DNA from: Rhizobium subbaraonis
GTDB lineage: Bacteria > Pseudomonadota > Alphaproteobacteria > Rhizobiales > Rhizobiaceae
Assembly: GCF_900220975.1 (NCBI RefSeq)
Contig: NZ_OBQD01000006.1
Span: 305,351 to 369,350 of the forward strand
Length of the DNA: 64,000 nucleotides
Reading direction: 5' to 3'
This document shows positions 7,901-17,219 of the stretch, in pieces; positions within the stretch are counted from its first letter, which is position 1, and each line of letters starts with the position of its first letter. A program made the position numbers and the translations under genes. The notes under the pieces are model-generated. The model had not been told where the DNA came from and ran no database searches. It worked only from the letters and a program-made list of their open reading frames with translations.

Positions 7901-8879
7901 AACGCGGCTCGTTCGAAAACCACGAGAGCATCACCGACAGCGCCGTTCCCACGCAGGCGCTAGCGACGATCATCAGGTGCGCGTTGATCGCAGCCTCGGC
8001 CATGGCCGAGACCGCCGCACGCGCCTTGTCCGCGCCGAAGGCGAGCGCGCCGGCCGTGATCCCGGCCGGATAGGTGCCGACGCCGCCGGGTGCATGGACT
8101 GGCAGGACGGAGGACAATTCGCCGCCGAGTGCGCCACCGAAGGTGGCGGCAAGCGGCGCCACGCCGAGCAGGCCGAGGACCCAGGCGAGCACCAGCACCT
8201 TCACGCCCCAGTTCACCACGGTGAAGAACCAGGCGCGGGCGAAGCGGCCGCCATCGGCCGGGATGCCGGCCTCTACCTCTTCCATAAGGCGTTCGAGCTT
8301 GCCGGACAGGCTCCCCTTGAGCCGTCGAAAGATCGGCCCCTTGGCGGCGAAGAATGCGAGCGGTGACACAAGAAAAAGCGCCCAGAGCAGCCAGGCGAGC
8401 GGCCGGCCGGAAGCCCCGATCACGAGGCCGATGCCGGCTGCCGCGCACAGCGCGTGCAGATCGAGCAGTCGCATGACCAGAAGGGCTGCGGTCGCACGGG
8501 GAATCGGCACGGAAAACTGCGAGCGCATCAGCAGCGGAAAGCTGGTCTCCCCTGCGCGGAACGGCAGCATGATATTGAGAAGGTTGTGAACCTGCGTCAG
8601 GCGAAACAGTTTCAGGAAATGCCCCGCGGTCTGCTTCGGAAAGTAGTCGTAGATGCGCTGGGTGCGGACGAAATAGGTGGCGGTCAGCAGCACCAGCGCA
8701 CCCATCGTCGTCCATAGGCCGACCTTCTGCCACTGCGCCAGAAGCCGCCCCCAGCCCCACTGCCATTCGACGAAGGCGGCATAGGCGACAAGGCAGGCGA
8801 CCGTCAGGAGCGTCATGCCATGACGGCGGGCAATACGGGAAAGCCAGGGACGTCGGCTGGAATTCGGCGCGGAAGTCAT
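7899..8879 (-). CDS. lysylphosphatidylglycerol synthase TM-region / UPF0104-type membrane protein
   Basis: A 326-residue polytopic protein with about 8 membrane segments and a short polar N-terminus. LFRLTQVHNLLNIMLPFRAGE, LLVMRLLDLHALC and a GALGGELSSVLPVHAPGGVGTYPAG segment match the flippase-like integral membrane domain (LPG_synthase_TM / UPF0104). There is no aminoacyl-transferase domain, so it is not MprF itself. It is divergent from a polyprenyl-phosphate glycosyltransferase and a GT-C enzyme, which suggests a role in moving or modifying an envelope lipid. The start lacks a good ribosome site. Confidence 0.75.
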   Translation of the reverse strand: MTSAPNSSRRPWLSRIARRHGMTLLTVACLVAYAAFVEWQWGWGRLLAQWQKVGLWTTMGALVLLTATYFVRTQRIYDYFPKQTAGHFLKLFRLTQVHNLLNIMLPFRAGETSFPLLMRSQFSVPIPRATAALLVMRLLDLHALCAAAGIGLVIGASGRPLAWLLWALFLVSPLAFFAAKGPIFRRLKGSLSGKLERLMEEVEAGIPADGGRFARAWFFTVVNWGVKVLVLAWVLGLLGVAPLAATFGGALGGELSSVLPVHAPGGVGTYPAGITAGALAFGADKARAAVSAMAEAAINAHLMIVASACVGTALSVMLSWFSNEPR

Positions 8880-8969
8880 ATAAGTGCTGGGTTTCCCTTA
8901 TCAGGCTGCGAGCGCGTGGTATCACGATACGCAGAAGGAAAGAACTCCGCCGGAGTGGAGAAAGAAGCA

Positions 8970-9977
8970 TTGCAGGAAAATTCGCAAACCATCGCCGCCG
9001 TCGAGCTGCAGCCGAACGGCATCGAGATTTCGCTGGTCGTTCCCGTCTTCAACGAGGAAGAGAGCGTCGTCCCGCTGATCGAGCGCATCTGCGAGGCCAT
9101 GGTCGGTTTCGACAAGCCGTGGGAACTGATCCTCGTCGATGACGGCAGCACGGATGCGACGCTGCTCAAGGCGCGCGGCGCGCTTGACCGGCCAGGGCTG
9201 AACCTTTCGATCATCGAACTGCAGCGTAATTTCGGACAGACCGCGGCCATGCAGGCCGGCATCGACGCGGCCCGCGGCCGCCTGATCGCCACGCTCGACG
9301 GCGACCTGCAGAACGACCCGCGCGACATCCGCGCCATGGCGCAGGCCCTCGACGACCGCGAGCTCGATCTGCTGGTCGGCTGGCGCAAGAACCGCAAGGA
9401 CGGCCTGTTCCTGCGCAAGATCCCCTCCTGGTGCGCCAATGCGCTGATCGGGCGGATCACCGGCGTGCGCCTGCATGACTATGGCTGCAGCCTGAAGATT
9501 TATCGCGCCTCGATCATCAAGCAGGTCAAGCTGATGGGTGAAATGCACCGTTTCATCCCCGCCTGGGTCGCGGGCGTCGTGCCGAGCTCCAGAATCGGCG
9601 AGATGGTCGTCGCCCACCATCCCCGCACGCTCGGCACCTCAAAGTATGGCATCTCGCGCACGTTCCGCGTCATACTCGACCTGCTGTCGGTACTGTTCTT
9701 CATGCGCTACAAGGCGCGGCCGGGCCACTTCTTCGGGTCGATCGGCCTGGCAGCGGGCGCGCTCAGCGCTCTTATCCTCGCCTATCTGTTCATCGACAAG
9801 TTCGCCTTCGGCAACGACATCGGCACGCGTCCGCTGCTGCTGGTCGGCGTCCTGCTGTTCCTCTCGTCGGTCCAGCTGATCACCACCGGCATCCTGTCGG
9901 AGATGATCGCGCGGACCTATTTCCGCGACGACGACACGCCGAACTACATCATCCGGCAGACGTTCCGGCACGACTGA
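8970..9977 (+). CDS. glycosyltransferase family 2, polyprenyl-phosphate sugar synthase type
   Basis: A ~335-residue protein: N-terminal GT-A domain (SLVVPVFNEEESV, LILVDDGSTD, ATLDGDLQNDP with the metal-binding DxD-like Asp residues) and two C-terminal membrane helices, the plan of DPM1, ArnC, GtrB and rhizobial RgtE. Such enzymes load a sugar from a nucleotide donor onto polyprenyl phosphate at the inner membrane. TTG 8970 has GGAG 9 bases upstream; GTG 8955 is the alternative. The next gene, a GT-C transferase, begins one base after the stop and is the expected user of the lipid-linked sugar. Confidence 0.85.
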   Translation: MQENSQTIAAVELQPNGIEISLVVPVFNEEESVVPLIERICEAMVGFDKPWELILVDDGSTDATLLKARGALDRPGLNLSIIELQRNFGQTAAMQAGIDAARGRLIATLDGDLQNDPRDIRAMAQALDDRELDLLVGWRKNRKDGLFLRKIPSWCANALIGRITGVRLHDYGCSLKIYRASIIKQVKLMGEMHRFIPAWVAGVVPSSRIGEMVVAHHPRTLGTSKYGISRTFRVILDLLSVLFFMRYKARPGHFFGSIGLAAGALSALILAYLFIDKFAFGNDIGTRPLLLVGVLLFLSSVQLITTGILSEMIARTYFRDDDTPNYIIRQTFRHD

Positions 9978-9978
9978 G

Positions 9979-11481
9979 ATGACCCGCTTCCTGCGCGCCT
10001 CGCCGAATGCGGCCTTCATGCTCCTGGCCGCATATTTTGTCGTCAATTTCCTCGTGCGGATGGCGCTGCCGGATTCGCTGGAAAGGGACGAGGCGCAGCA
10101 GATCCTGCTGTCGCAGTGGCTGGCAGCCGGCTACGACACGCAGCCGCCATTCTACAACTGGCTGCAATATGCGCTGATCCAGATTACCGGACCGAGCGTG
10201 TTTGCAATCAGTCTCCTGAAGAACGGGATGCTCTTTGCCGCCTACCTCGCCTATGGCCTTGCGGCGAGAACGGTGCTGAAGGACCGCGACCTTGCGATCA
10301 TCGCCACGCTGTCGCTGCTGACGATCCCGCAGATCGCCTTCGAAGCGCAGCGCGACCTGACGCACACCGTCGCCGTCGTCTTCGCCGCGGCGCTGTTCCT
10401 CTATGGCTTCTTCCGCACGCTGGCCGCCCCCACCGCGCTCTCCTATCTCGTCACCGGCATTGCGATCGGCATCGGCATGATTGCCAAGTACAACTTCGTG
10501 CTGCTGCCGGCCGCCGGGCTTCTCGCCATCCTTTTCGACGGCGAGTGGCGGCAGCGGGTGTTCGACTGGCGGCTGCTGCTGACGGTCGCGGCGGCGCTCG
10601 CCATCGTGGCACCGCACGCGCTGTGGCTGTTCGACCACCTGGCGCTCGCCTCCGGCGGCACGATGGAGAAGTTGTCGGACGGCAGCACCACCATTTCCTC
10701 GCAGATCCTCGAGGGCCTGCTGTCGCTCGTCACGGCGATCCTCGGCTTCTCAGCGGTCACCGTCGTTGTGTTTGCGATTGTCCTCCGGGGCAACCTGTGG
10801 AGGGCGCTGTCCGCCGGCAACCGCTGGACCGCGCTGATCGAGGCAATGATGGCGATCTTCCTTCTGGCGCTGCTGCTGCTGATCCTCTTTGCCGGGGCCG
10901 CGCATATCAAGGACCGCTGGCTGACGCCGCTGCTGCTGGTGCTGCCGCTCTACCTCTGCCTCAAGATCGAGGCCGCCGGCCTCGGCAATGCGCTGCAACT
11001 GAAGCGCTTCGCGCCGATCGCGGCCGCCATCATGATCGCCGTCCCGGCGATCCTGTTCGGCCGGGTCGCGAGCGCCGGGCTGACCGGCGACTACCAGAAG
11101 CTCAACGTGCCCTACGACGCCTTCGCCCGAAACATCGCCGACGAGGGCATCAGACCTGCGGCGATCCTCACCGACGACACGCATCTCGCCGGCAACCTGC
11201 GCCTGCATTTTCCCGGCATTCCGGTGGTTTCGGAGGACTATGCGGGCTTTGCCCCGGATGTCGCCTGGAGTGCCACGTCACCCGTCCTGGTCGTCTGGCG
11301 CAAGGAGAACGGTGCTGCGGCGGACACGGCCACGGAACTCCTCGCGGACGCCGCCCGCTTCGGCAACGGCCGGCCCGCCGCCGCGCCCGATCTGCACCGG
11401 ATGGAACTGCCGTATCACTATGGGCGCGACGGCAGGCGCTACAGCATCAGCTATGCCTGGGTCTATCCGGCGGAGGAGTAG
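9979..11481 (+). CDS. GT-C (GT39/ArnT-like) glycosyltransferase
   Basis: A 500-residue integral membrane protein with about 10-12 helices and a soluble C-terminal domain. LPDSLERDEAQQILL holds the acidic motif of the first periplasmic loop, typical of dolichyl/polyprenyl-phosphate-dependent transferases (PMT_2 domain), and AAGYDTQPPFYNWLQY resembles the ArnT/RgtA loop. It probably transfers the sugar made by the upstream enzyme to a periplasmic acceptor such as lipid A, LPS core or a protein. Acceptor and sugar cannot be read from the sequence. Confidence 0.82.
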   Translation: MTRFLRASPNAAFMLLAAYFVVNFLVRMALPDSLERDEAQQILLSQWLAAGYDTQPPFYNWLQYALIQITGPSVFAISLLKNGMLFAAYLAYGLAARTVLKDRDLAIIATLSLLTIPQIAFEAQRDLTHTVAVVFAAALFLYGFFRTLAAPTALSYLVTGIAIGIGMIAKYNFVLLPAAGLLAILFDGEWRQRVFDWRLLLTVAAALAIVAPHALWLFDHLALASGGTMEKLSDGSTTISSQILEGLLSLVTAILGFSAVTVVVFAIVLRGNLWRALSAGNRWTALIEAMMAIFLLALLLLILFAGAAHIKDRWLTPLLLVLPLYLCLKIEAAGLGNALQLKRFAPIAAAIMIAVPAILFGRVASAGLTGDYQKLNVPYDAFARNIADEGIRPAAILTDDTHLAGNLRLHFPGIPVVSEDYAGFAPDVAWSATSPVLVVWRKENGAAADTATELLADAARFGNGRPAAAPDLHRMELPYHYGRDGRRYSISYAWVYPAEE

Positions 11482-11527
11482 AGCCGCAAGCGGCCCGTGC
11501 ACGCGGATCGACAGCAACACGCTCAAC

Positions 11528-11638
11528 CGTCATCCCGGACCTGATCCGGGATCCAGCATCACCGTGCCTACGGCGCGTGGAATACTTTATCGCGCAAGGG
11601 TTTGCGCCGCTGGATGCCGGCTCGAGGCCGGCATGACG
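11528..11638. repeat. REP-like palindromic element
   Basis: The element begins GTCATCCCGGACCTGATCC and ends CCGGCTCGAGGCCGGCATGAC. Its outer ends are inverted repeats (GTCATCCCGG / CCGGCATGAC) and each end holds its own small palindrome. This CCGGA-CTGATCCGGGATCCAG family is dispersed in many alphaproteobacterial genomes, usually just after genes, as here after the GT-C gene. Confidence 0.7.
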
Positions 11639-11772
11639 GAGAATTGAGCCGCGGGACGGAGAGGCCGGACGCGCTGGCGCAAGGCCGACATCGCGGAGGA
11701 ATCGGGAGGCTCCCCACGCCTCCGCTACCTTCCACCGATGGCCTGCCGCGACCTCCCGCAGAACCCGGCCGA

Positions 11773-13140
11773 TCAGCCCTTCATCGCCTTCAGACCGTGA
11801 TCCAGCCCCTTGCGGGTGGTTTCGATCATCTGATCGATCTCGCCGCGTGAGATGACCAGCGGCGGGGAGTAGAGCATGCGGTCGCCGGTGGCGCGCAGCA
11901 CGAGGCCGTTGGCAAGGCAATGGTTGCGAACCTCGACGCCGACCTTTTCCTTGTCCTCGAAGCGCTTCCGGCTTGCCTTGTCGTCGACGAGTTGGACTGC
12001 GCCCATCAGGCCGACGGACTGGGTCTGGCCCACCAGGGGATGGTCCTCCAGCGATTTCAGGCCTTCTGCGAGATAGGGGCCGACGTCGTCATGAACGCGC
12101 TCGACCAGCTTCTCGTCTTCGATGATGCGCAGGTTTTCCAGTGCGGCGGCAGCGCAGACCGGATGACCGGAATAGGTGAAGCCGTGGTTGAAGTCGCCGA
12201 CCTCGTTGACGAGCACGTCGCCAACCCGGTCAGAGACCATGACGCCGCCGATCGGCAGGTAGCCCGACGACAGTCCCTTGGCGATCGGCGCCAGATCCGG
12301 CTGAACGCCGAAATGCTGGTGGCCGAACCACTGGCCGGTGCGGCCGAACCCGCAGATCACCTCGTCGACGACCAGCAGAATGTCCTTTTCCCTGCAGATG
12401 CGGGCAATCTCGGGCCAATAGGTTTCCGGCGGCACGATGACACCGCCCGCCCCCTGGATCGGCTCGGCGACGAAGGCTGCGACATTGTCGGCGCCAAGTT
12501 CGTCGATCTTCTGCTCCAATTCACGCGCCACCTTCAGGCCGAACTCGGCCGGCGAAAGCTCTCCCCCCTCGCCGTACCAGAAGGGCTGGCCGATATGGAC
12601 GATGCCTTCGATCGGCAACGCGCCCTGTTCATGCATGTACTTCATGCCGCCCATCGAGGCGCCGACGACGGTGGAGCCGTGATAGCCGTTGCGCCGCGCG
12701 ATGACCATCTTCTTTGACGGCTTGCCCAGCGCCGCCCAGTAGACGCGGGCCATGCGGAACCAGGTATCGTTGGCCTCGGAGCCTGAACCGGTGAAGAAGA
12801 CGCGGTTGATGTTCGGCCCCGCATGCGAGGTGATCTTCTGCGCCAGCAGCACGGCCGGCGGCGTGGTCGTCCCGAAGAAGGTATTGTAGTAGGGCAGCTC
12901 GTTCATCTGCCGGACGACGGCGTCGGAGATTTCCTTGCGGCCATAGCCGATGTTGACGCACCAGAGGCCGGCGAAACCGTCGAGATACTTCTTGCCGTGA
13001 TTGTCGTAGATGTAGCAGCCCTCGCCGCGCTCGATGATGCGGGTGCCAGCGGCATTCAGCTTCTTCATGTCCGAGAAGGGATGCAGGTGGTGGGCAGCAT
13101 CAAGGGCACCAAGATTCGAGGCGGCAGGCATTGTCGACAT
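11773..13140 (-). CDS. class III (omega) aminotransferase, putrescine/beta-alanine-pyruvate type
   Basis: A ~455-residue PLP enzyme. GSEANDTWFRMARVYW, RRNGYHGSTVVGASMGG, VVDEVICGFGRTG and APIAKGLSSGYLPIGGV, with the PLP lysine in the last, identify a class III aminotransferase. The overall pattern resembles SpuC and beta-alanine/putrescine-pyruvate enzymes. It faces a glutamine synthetase-like gene across a 190-bp divergent promoter region, which suggests joint use in polyamine or amine catabolism. The start is set at 13140 because AAGG is 9 bases before it; an ATG 9 bases further upstream overlaps that site. Confidence 0.85.
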   Translation of the reverse strand: MSTMPAASNLGALDAAHHLHPFSDMKKLNAAGTRIIERGEGCYIYDNHGKKYLDGFAGLWCVNIGYGRKEISDAVVRQMNELPYYNTFFGTTTPPAVLLAQKITSHAGPNINRVFFTGSGSEANDTWFRMARVYWAALGKPSKKMVIARRNGYHGSTVVGASMGGMKYMHEQGALPIEGIVHIGQPFWYGEGGELSPAEFGLKVARELEQKIDELGADNVAAFVAEPIQGAGGVIVPPETYWPEIARICREKDILLVVDEVICGFGRTGQWFGHQHFGVQPDLAPIAKGLSSGYLPIGGVMVSDRVGDVLVNEVGDFNHGFTYSGHPVCAAAALENLRIIEDEKLVERVHDDVGPYLAEGLKSLEDHPLVGQTQSVGLMGAVQLVDDKASRKRFEDKEKVGVEVRNHCLANGLVLRATGDRMLYSPPLVISRGEIDQMIETTRKGLDHGLKAMKG

Positions 13141-13331
13141 GTTACGCATCCTTGGGTTTCAGGGTGTCTCACCGGCATCTCCGCAACGCGGCGAAAGTTT
13201 CGGTGCTCATTGAACGGCGGGCCAGAATAGGCTAGGAAAATGCCCTTGTAACAGGCATTTGGCAAGAGAGCGGCAGAAGAATCGCTCGCCCGGATGCACG
13301 CTTGAAAACCTGCCTGAGGCGAAACCTGACC

Positions 13332-14690
13332 ATGCGCAAAGATTCCACGGCGAACGGCAACGTTCCGGCCAATGCTCCTCCCCGGATCGAGATCATGCTC
13401 GTCGGCATGAACGGCGACCTCCGCGGCAAACAGATCCCGCTCGAGGCGGAGAAGAAGATCTGGGACGGCACCGTCCGCCTGCCCTCGTCGACCCAGTCGC
13501 TCGACATCTGGGGCGATGACAATGACGACATCACCGGTCTGTCGCTCTCGGTCGGCGACCCGGACGGGGAATGCAAGCCGGACCGCCGGTCGCTGGCACC
13601 GATGCCATGGGCGCCGCCGGGCTCCAAGCAGGTGCTCGCCACCATGCACGAGCTCGACGGCACGCCGAGCTTCATGTGCCCACGCGCCATTCTTTCCGCC
13701 CTTCTGAAGCGCTTCGACGAGCGCGGCCTGACGCCGGTCGTCGCGACCGAGCTCGAATTCTACGTGGTGCAGGACGACTGGCGGGTGACCGGGAAGCCCC
13801 GGCCCCCGGAGCGGCTGATGTATCGCGGCCAGCCCAACGGCTATCAGCTCTACGACATGAGCGCGGTCGATGCGCTGGACGACTACCTGCAGACGGTTCG
13901 GGCCTTCGCCCGTGAGATGGAGCTTCCGGCGGATGCGACCACCGCCGAGTTCGGCCACGGACAGTTCGAGATCAACCTTCTGCACCGGCCCGATGCGCTG
14001 GCAGCCGCCGACGACTGCATCTACCTGAAGCGCGTCGCCGAGCAGGCCGCCCGCCGGTACGGGCTGAAATCCACCTGCATGGCCAAACCCTATGCGGACC
14101 AGGCGGGATCCGGACTGCACGTGCATGCGAGCATCCTCGACCGCGACGGCCGCAACGTGCTCGATGCCAGGGGGGGCGATCCGGTACGGCTGAAATCGGT
14201 GACGGCCGGCATGCTGAAGACGATGCGCGAAGCGCAGCTGATCTTCGCCCCGTTCGCCAATTCCTACCGCCGCTTCCAGCCGGGCTCGTTTGCGCCCGTC
14301 GACATCGACTGGGGCTTCGGCCACAGGGGCACGGCGATCCGCATTCCCGACAAGGACGGCCCGGCCGCCCGCATCGAACACCGGGTAGCCGGCGCGGACG
14401 TCAACCCCTACCTGCTTTTGACCGCCATCCTCGGCGGCATGCTGCTCGGTCTGGACGAGGAACTGGATCCGGGGCCGGCAACAGAACCGGGGCAGGACCC
14501 GGTCGGCGTGCCGCGTCTGACGCACGACTTCCTCACCGCCGTCGAGGAGTTTTCGGCCTCTGCCTTCATCGCCGACGTCTTCGGCGAGCGCTACCGGAAG
14601 CTCTATGGCGACACCAAGCGCAAGGAAGCCATCACCCATCTGCGGACAGTGTCGGACTTCGACTACCAGACCTATCTGGCGAGGCTCTGA
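13332..14690 (+). CDS. glutamine synthetase-like enzyme, gamma-glutamylpolyamine synthetase type
   Basis: A 452-residue protein of the glutamine synthetase III-like/PuuA group, shorter at the N-terminus than GlnA. TELEFYVV and EFGHGQFEINL carry the metal-binding glutamates, KPYADQAGSGLHVHAS the ATP/His segment, and RIEHRVAGADVNPYL the Arg-containing active-site strand. PuuA-like enzymes glutamylate putrescine or other amines. The divergent class III aminotransferase supports an amine substrate. A TTG 30 bases upstream is possible, but ATG 13332 fits the family better. Confidence 0.83.
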   Translation: MRKDSTANGNVPANAPPRIEIMLVGMNGDLRGKQIPLEAEKKIWDGTVRLPSSTQSLDIWGDDNDDITGLSLSVGDPDGECKPDRRSLAPMPWAPPGSKQVLATMHELDGTPSFMCPRAILSALLKRFDERGLTPVVATELEFYVVQDDWRVTGKPRPPERLMYRGQPNGYQLYDMSAVDALDDYLQTVRAFAREMELPADATTAEFGHGQFEINLLHRPDALAAADDCIYLKRVAEQAARRYGLKSTCMAKPYADQAGSGLHVHASILDRDGRNVLDARGGDPVRLKSVTAGMLKTMREAQLIFAPFANSYRRFQPGSFAPVDIDWGFGHRGTAIRIPDKDGPAARIEHRVAGADVNPYLLLTAILGGMLLGLDEELDPGPATEPGQDPVGVPRLTHDFLTAVEEFSASAFIADVFGERYRKLYGDTKRKEAITHLRTVSDFDYQTYLARL

Positions 14691-14702
14691 CGGGGCCGCC
14701 CT

Positions 14703-15635
14703 TCAGGCCGCTGCGGCCTGCGGGGAGGACTGCGCCTTCACGCGGGGAACGATGACCTTCAGTTCGCCGGCGTGCAGACGCAGCGACACGTCGCGGTTCA
14801 TCGGCAGCAATTCGCCGTCTATGACGCAATTGACGGCGCGGTCCATCTTGGGGAAGTGGAGATCAACGGCGCTGCCGACCATCTCCGTCACGTCCGCATT
14901 CTCCCGAAGCTTGCCGCGCAGGATGTCGTAGGCGAGCCGCGCGACGCCCGAGGTCGACAGGGGCTGGGCGACATAGAAGCCCAGATGACCGCCGGTCACG
15001 CTGTCGGCATAGAGCAGCGCATCGTTGCCGAAGCGGTTGTTCGACACGTTGATGGCAGAGACGCGGCGATGCTCGCGAACGCCGTCCACGTCGAACTCGA
15101 CCTCGAATTCTGGGGGGTCAAGCATGACGCCGCCGGCGGCACGAATATTGGCGACGATCTTGCCGGCGCGCGAGCGATAGGTCATGCCGTTTCGAAGCCG
15201 CACCATGCGAGCATGGAGGCCGGCGGAAAACTGGTGGACGAACGCCCGCCCATTGGCGCTGCCGATATCCGCATCCGCCACGGTTCCGTCCGCGAGCGCA
15301 TCGAGCGCCTGCCAGATATCGAGGGGGATGCGCAGGGAGCGTGCAAAGAGGTTCATCGTTCCTGCAGGGACCACCCCGAGCGAGATGCCGCTTTCCCAGG
15401 CAAAGCCGGCTGCCGCCGAGATCGTGCCGTCGCCACCGCCCGCGAGCATGGCATCGAGATCCGTGCGATCGGCGCAGCGGCGCAGTGCCATCTCGATGTC
15501 TGCCCCTTCGACGACGTCGCAATCAAGGTGGTGGCCCGCTGCTGCGAAAACCGATTCGGCATGCCGTACATAGTCTTCCATGTCGGTCGTGCGAAACGTG
15601 CCGCCGTCCTTGTTGAATATCGCCTGAATCCGCAT
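14703..15635 (-). CDS. diacylglycerol kinase family lipid kinase
   Basis: A 310-residue protein with a DAGK catalytic domain: IFNKDGGT at the N-terminus, LDAMLAGGGDGTISAAAG with the GGDGT nucleotide-binding motif near residue 70, and GVVPAGTMNLFARSL. The family phosphorylates diacylglycerol, sphingosine-like lipids or related alcohols (YegS/BmrU-like). ATG 15635 is chosen because GGAG lies 7 bases upstream and the DAGK domain starts there; the open frame continues ~70 codons further without family similarity. It converges with the glutamine synthetase-like gene. Confidence 0.82.
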   Translation of the reverse strand: MRIQAIFNKDGGTFRTTDMEDYVRHAESVFAAAGHHLDCDVVEGADIEMALRRCADRTDLDAMLAGGGDGTISAAAGFAWESGISLGVVPAGTMNLFARSLRIPLDIWQALDALADGTVADADIGSANGRAFVHQFSAGLHARMVRLRNGMTYRSRAGKIVANIRAAGGVMLDPPEFEVEFDVDGVREHRRVSAINVSNNRFGNDALLYADSVTGGHLGFYVAQPLSTSGVARLAYDILRGKLRENADVTEMVGSAVDLHFPKMDRAVNCVIDGELLPMNRDVSLRLHAGELKVIVPRVKAQSSPQAAAA

Positions 15636-15952
15636 CCGCGTTCTCCAAACCTCGTGAGCGCCCTCCCCAAACGTCCCTTGCATTAGATAGTTGCAAAGCG
15701 GCGAAATAACAGCAGCAAACAGACACGGGCGGCCACATACGCAAATCCGTGGATGCTGCCATGCAAAATTGCCGATAGTTAATCCGTCGTAGAATGTTAG
15801 CTTCACTGCGATCATCGGCGCGTTCTGCGCAGCCGGTTCCCATCGTCCATTCATGCATGGCCTGCAGCCGGATCGACATGCTCAGCACTCAGGAGGACGT
15901 GCCGTGCAGACGTTCTCCTGTCCGTCATGCGGGACCTGCACAGGTAATTTAC
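15636..15952. other. divergent intergenic region with a possible leader ORF
   Basis: This 317-bp region lies between the lipid kinase and the MFS gene. AGGAGG at 15891-15896 is the best ribosome site in the neighbourhood, but it sits 7 bases before a GTG (15904) in a different frame from the transporter. That frame encodes a Cys-rich start (FSCPSCGTC) and runs to 16155, overlapping the transporter. Confidence 0.35.
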
Positions 15953-17200
15953 GTGACCCAATCGCACATAACGGCCGACACCCTCCCCGCCTCCGCACAA
16001 CATCCCGTTTCAGCCCTCACCGTTTCGCTGATCATTTTCGCGCTCGCCGTCGGCAGCTTCGGCATTGGGACGGGCGAATTCGCCATCATGGGTCTGCTGC
16101 CCGATGTGGCCGGAACCTTCGCCGTGACCAACGCGCAGGCAGGCTACGTCATTAGCGCCTATGCATTCGGCGTGGTGGTCGGCGCGCCGGTCCTTGCGGT
16201 CATGGGTGCGCGCTTCCGTCGCCGCGACCTGCTGCTCGCCTTCATGGGCGTGTTTGCGATCGGCAACATCGCCAGCGCGCTGGCGCCGACCTTCGCGAGC
16301 TTCATCCTGATGCGGTTCCTGACGGGGCTGCCGCATGGCGCCTATTTCGGGGTCGCAGCCCTCGTCGCCGCCTCCATGGTGCCGGTCAACAAGCGCACCC
16401 AGGCCGTCGGCAGGGTGATGCTGGGGCTCACCCTTGCAACGCTCATCGGCACGCCGCTCGCCGCCTTCTTCGGCCAGATCCTCGACTGGCAGTACATGTT
16501 CGCCGCCGTCGGCGTCACCGGCGCGCTGACCGTTGTCCTGATCGCCGTCTTCCTGCCGCGCGACGAAGCGCCGGTCGGGATCAACGCGTTTACCGAACTG
16601 GAAGCCTTCAAGCGCAAGCAGGTCTGGCTGACGCTCGGGATCGCCGCGACGGGTTTCTGCGGCATGTTCGCCGTCTTCACCTATATTTCGCCGATCGTCA
16701 CCGAGGTCGCCGGCCTCGATCTGGCCATGGTGCCGATTGTCATGGCCGTTTTCGGCTCCGGCATGATCGTCGGCAACATCTTCGGCGCCAAGCTGGCCGA
16801 CCTGTCGCTGATGCGCACGATCGGATGGTCGCTCCTGGTCTACTTCCTCGTGCTCGTGACGCTGTCGCTGACCGCGCATATTCCCGCGATGCTGTTTCTC
16901 TGCTGCTTCCTGATCGGCTGCAGCTTCGTCGTCGGCCCTGCCCTGCAGACGCGGCTGATGGATGTGGCCGGCAATGCGCAGACGCTGGCCGCCGCCCTGA
17001 ACCACTCGGCCTTCAACGTTGCCAACGCGCTGGGCGCGCTGCTCGGCGGCCTCTCCATCAGCCATGGCTACGGCTATGCGTCGATGGGCTATGTCGGCGC
17101 GATCATGGCCGTATGCGGTTTTGCGGTCTTTTCGATATCGGTCGCCCTCGACCGGCGCGACAGGCAGGTCGGATCGCTTGCCGTCTGCCCCGCCGAGTAA
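15953..17200 (+). CDS. MFS transporter, AraJ/YdhP (DHA1) type
   Basis: A ~415-residue protein with 12 predicted helices. FGIGTGEFAIMGLLPDVA in helix 1 is the hallmark of the AraJ/YdhP/PbuE drug:H+ antiporter subgroup; RFLTGLPHGAYFGVAALVAA in helix 4-5 carries the motif-C-like segment and KRTQAVGRVMLGL follows. Likely an exporter of sugars, nucleosides or drugs. The start is uncertain: GTG 15953 has AGG 8 bases before it, while in-frame GTG 15899 and ATG 15880 lie upstream. Confidence 0.85.
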   Translation: MTQSHITADTLPASAQHPVSALTVSLIIFALAVGSFGIGTGEFAIMGLLPDVAGTFAVTNAQAGYVISAYAFGVVVGAPVLAVMGARFRRRDLLLAFMGVFAIGNIASALAPTFASFILMRFLTGLPHGAYFGVAALVAASMVPVNKRTQAVGRVMLGLTLATLIGTPLAAFFGQILDWQYMFAAVGVTGALTVVLIAVFLPRDEAPVGINAFTELEAFKRKQVWLTLGIAATGFCGMFAVFTYISPIVTEVAGLDLAMVPIVMAVFGSGMIVGNIFGAKLADLSLMRTIGWSLLVYFLVLVTLSLTAHIPAMLFLCCFLIGCSFVVGPALQTRLMDVAGNAQTLAAALNHSAFNVANALGALLGGLSISHGYGYASMGYVGAIMAVCGFAVFSISVALDRRDRQVGSLAVCPAE

Positions 17201-17219
17201 CGCCCGGCGCCTGCCTCTA

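Noticed and set aside
13065..14639. Open frame of 524 codons on the minus strand
   Set aside because: It is the reverse of the glutamine synthetase-like gene, whose motifs are clear; the minus frame has no family character and no ribosome site.
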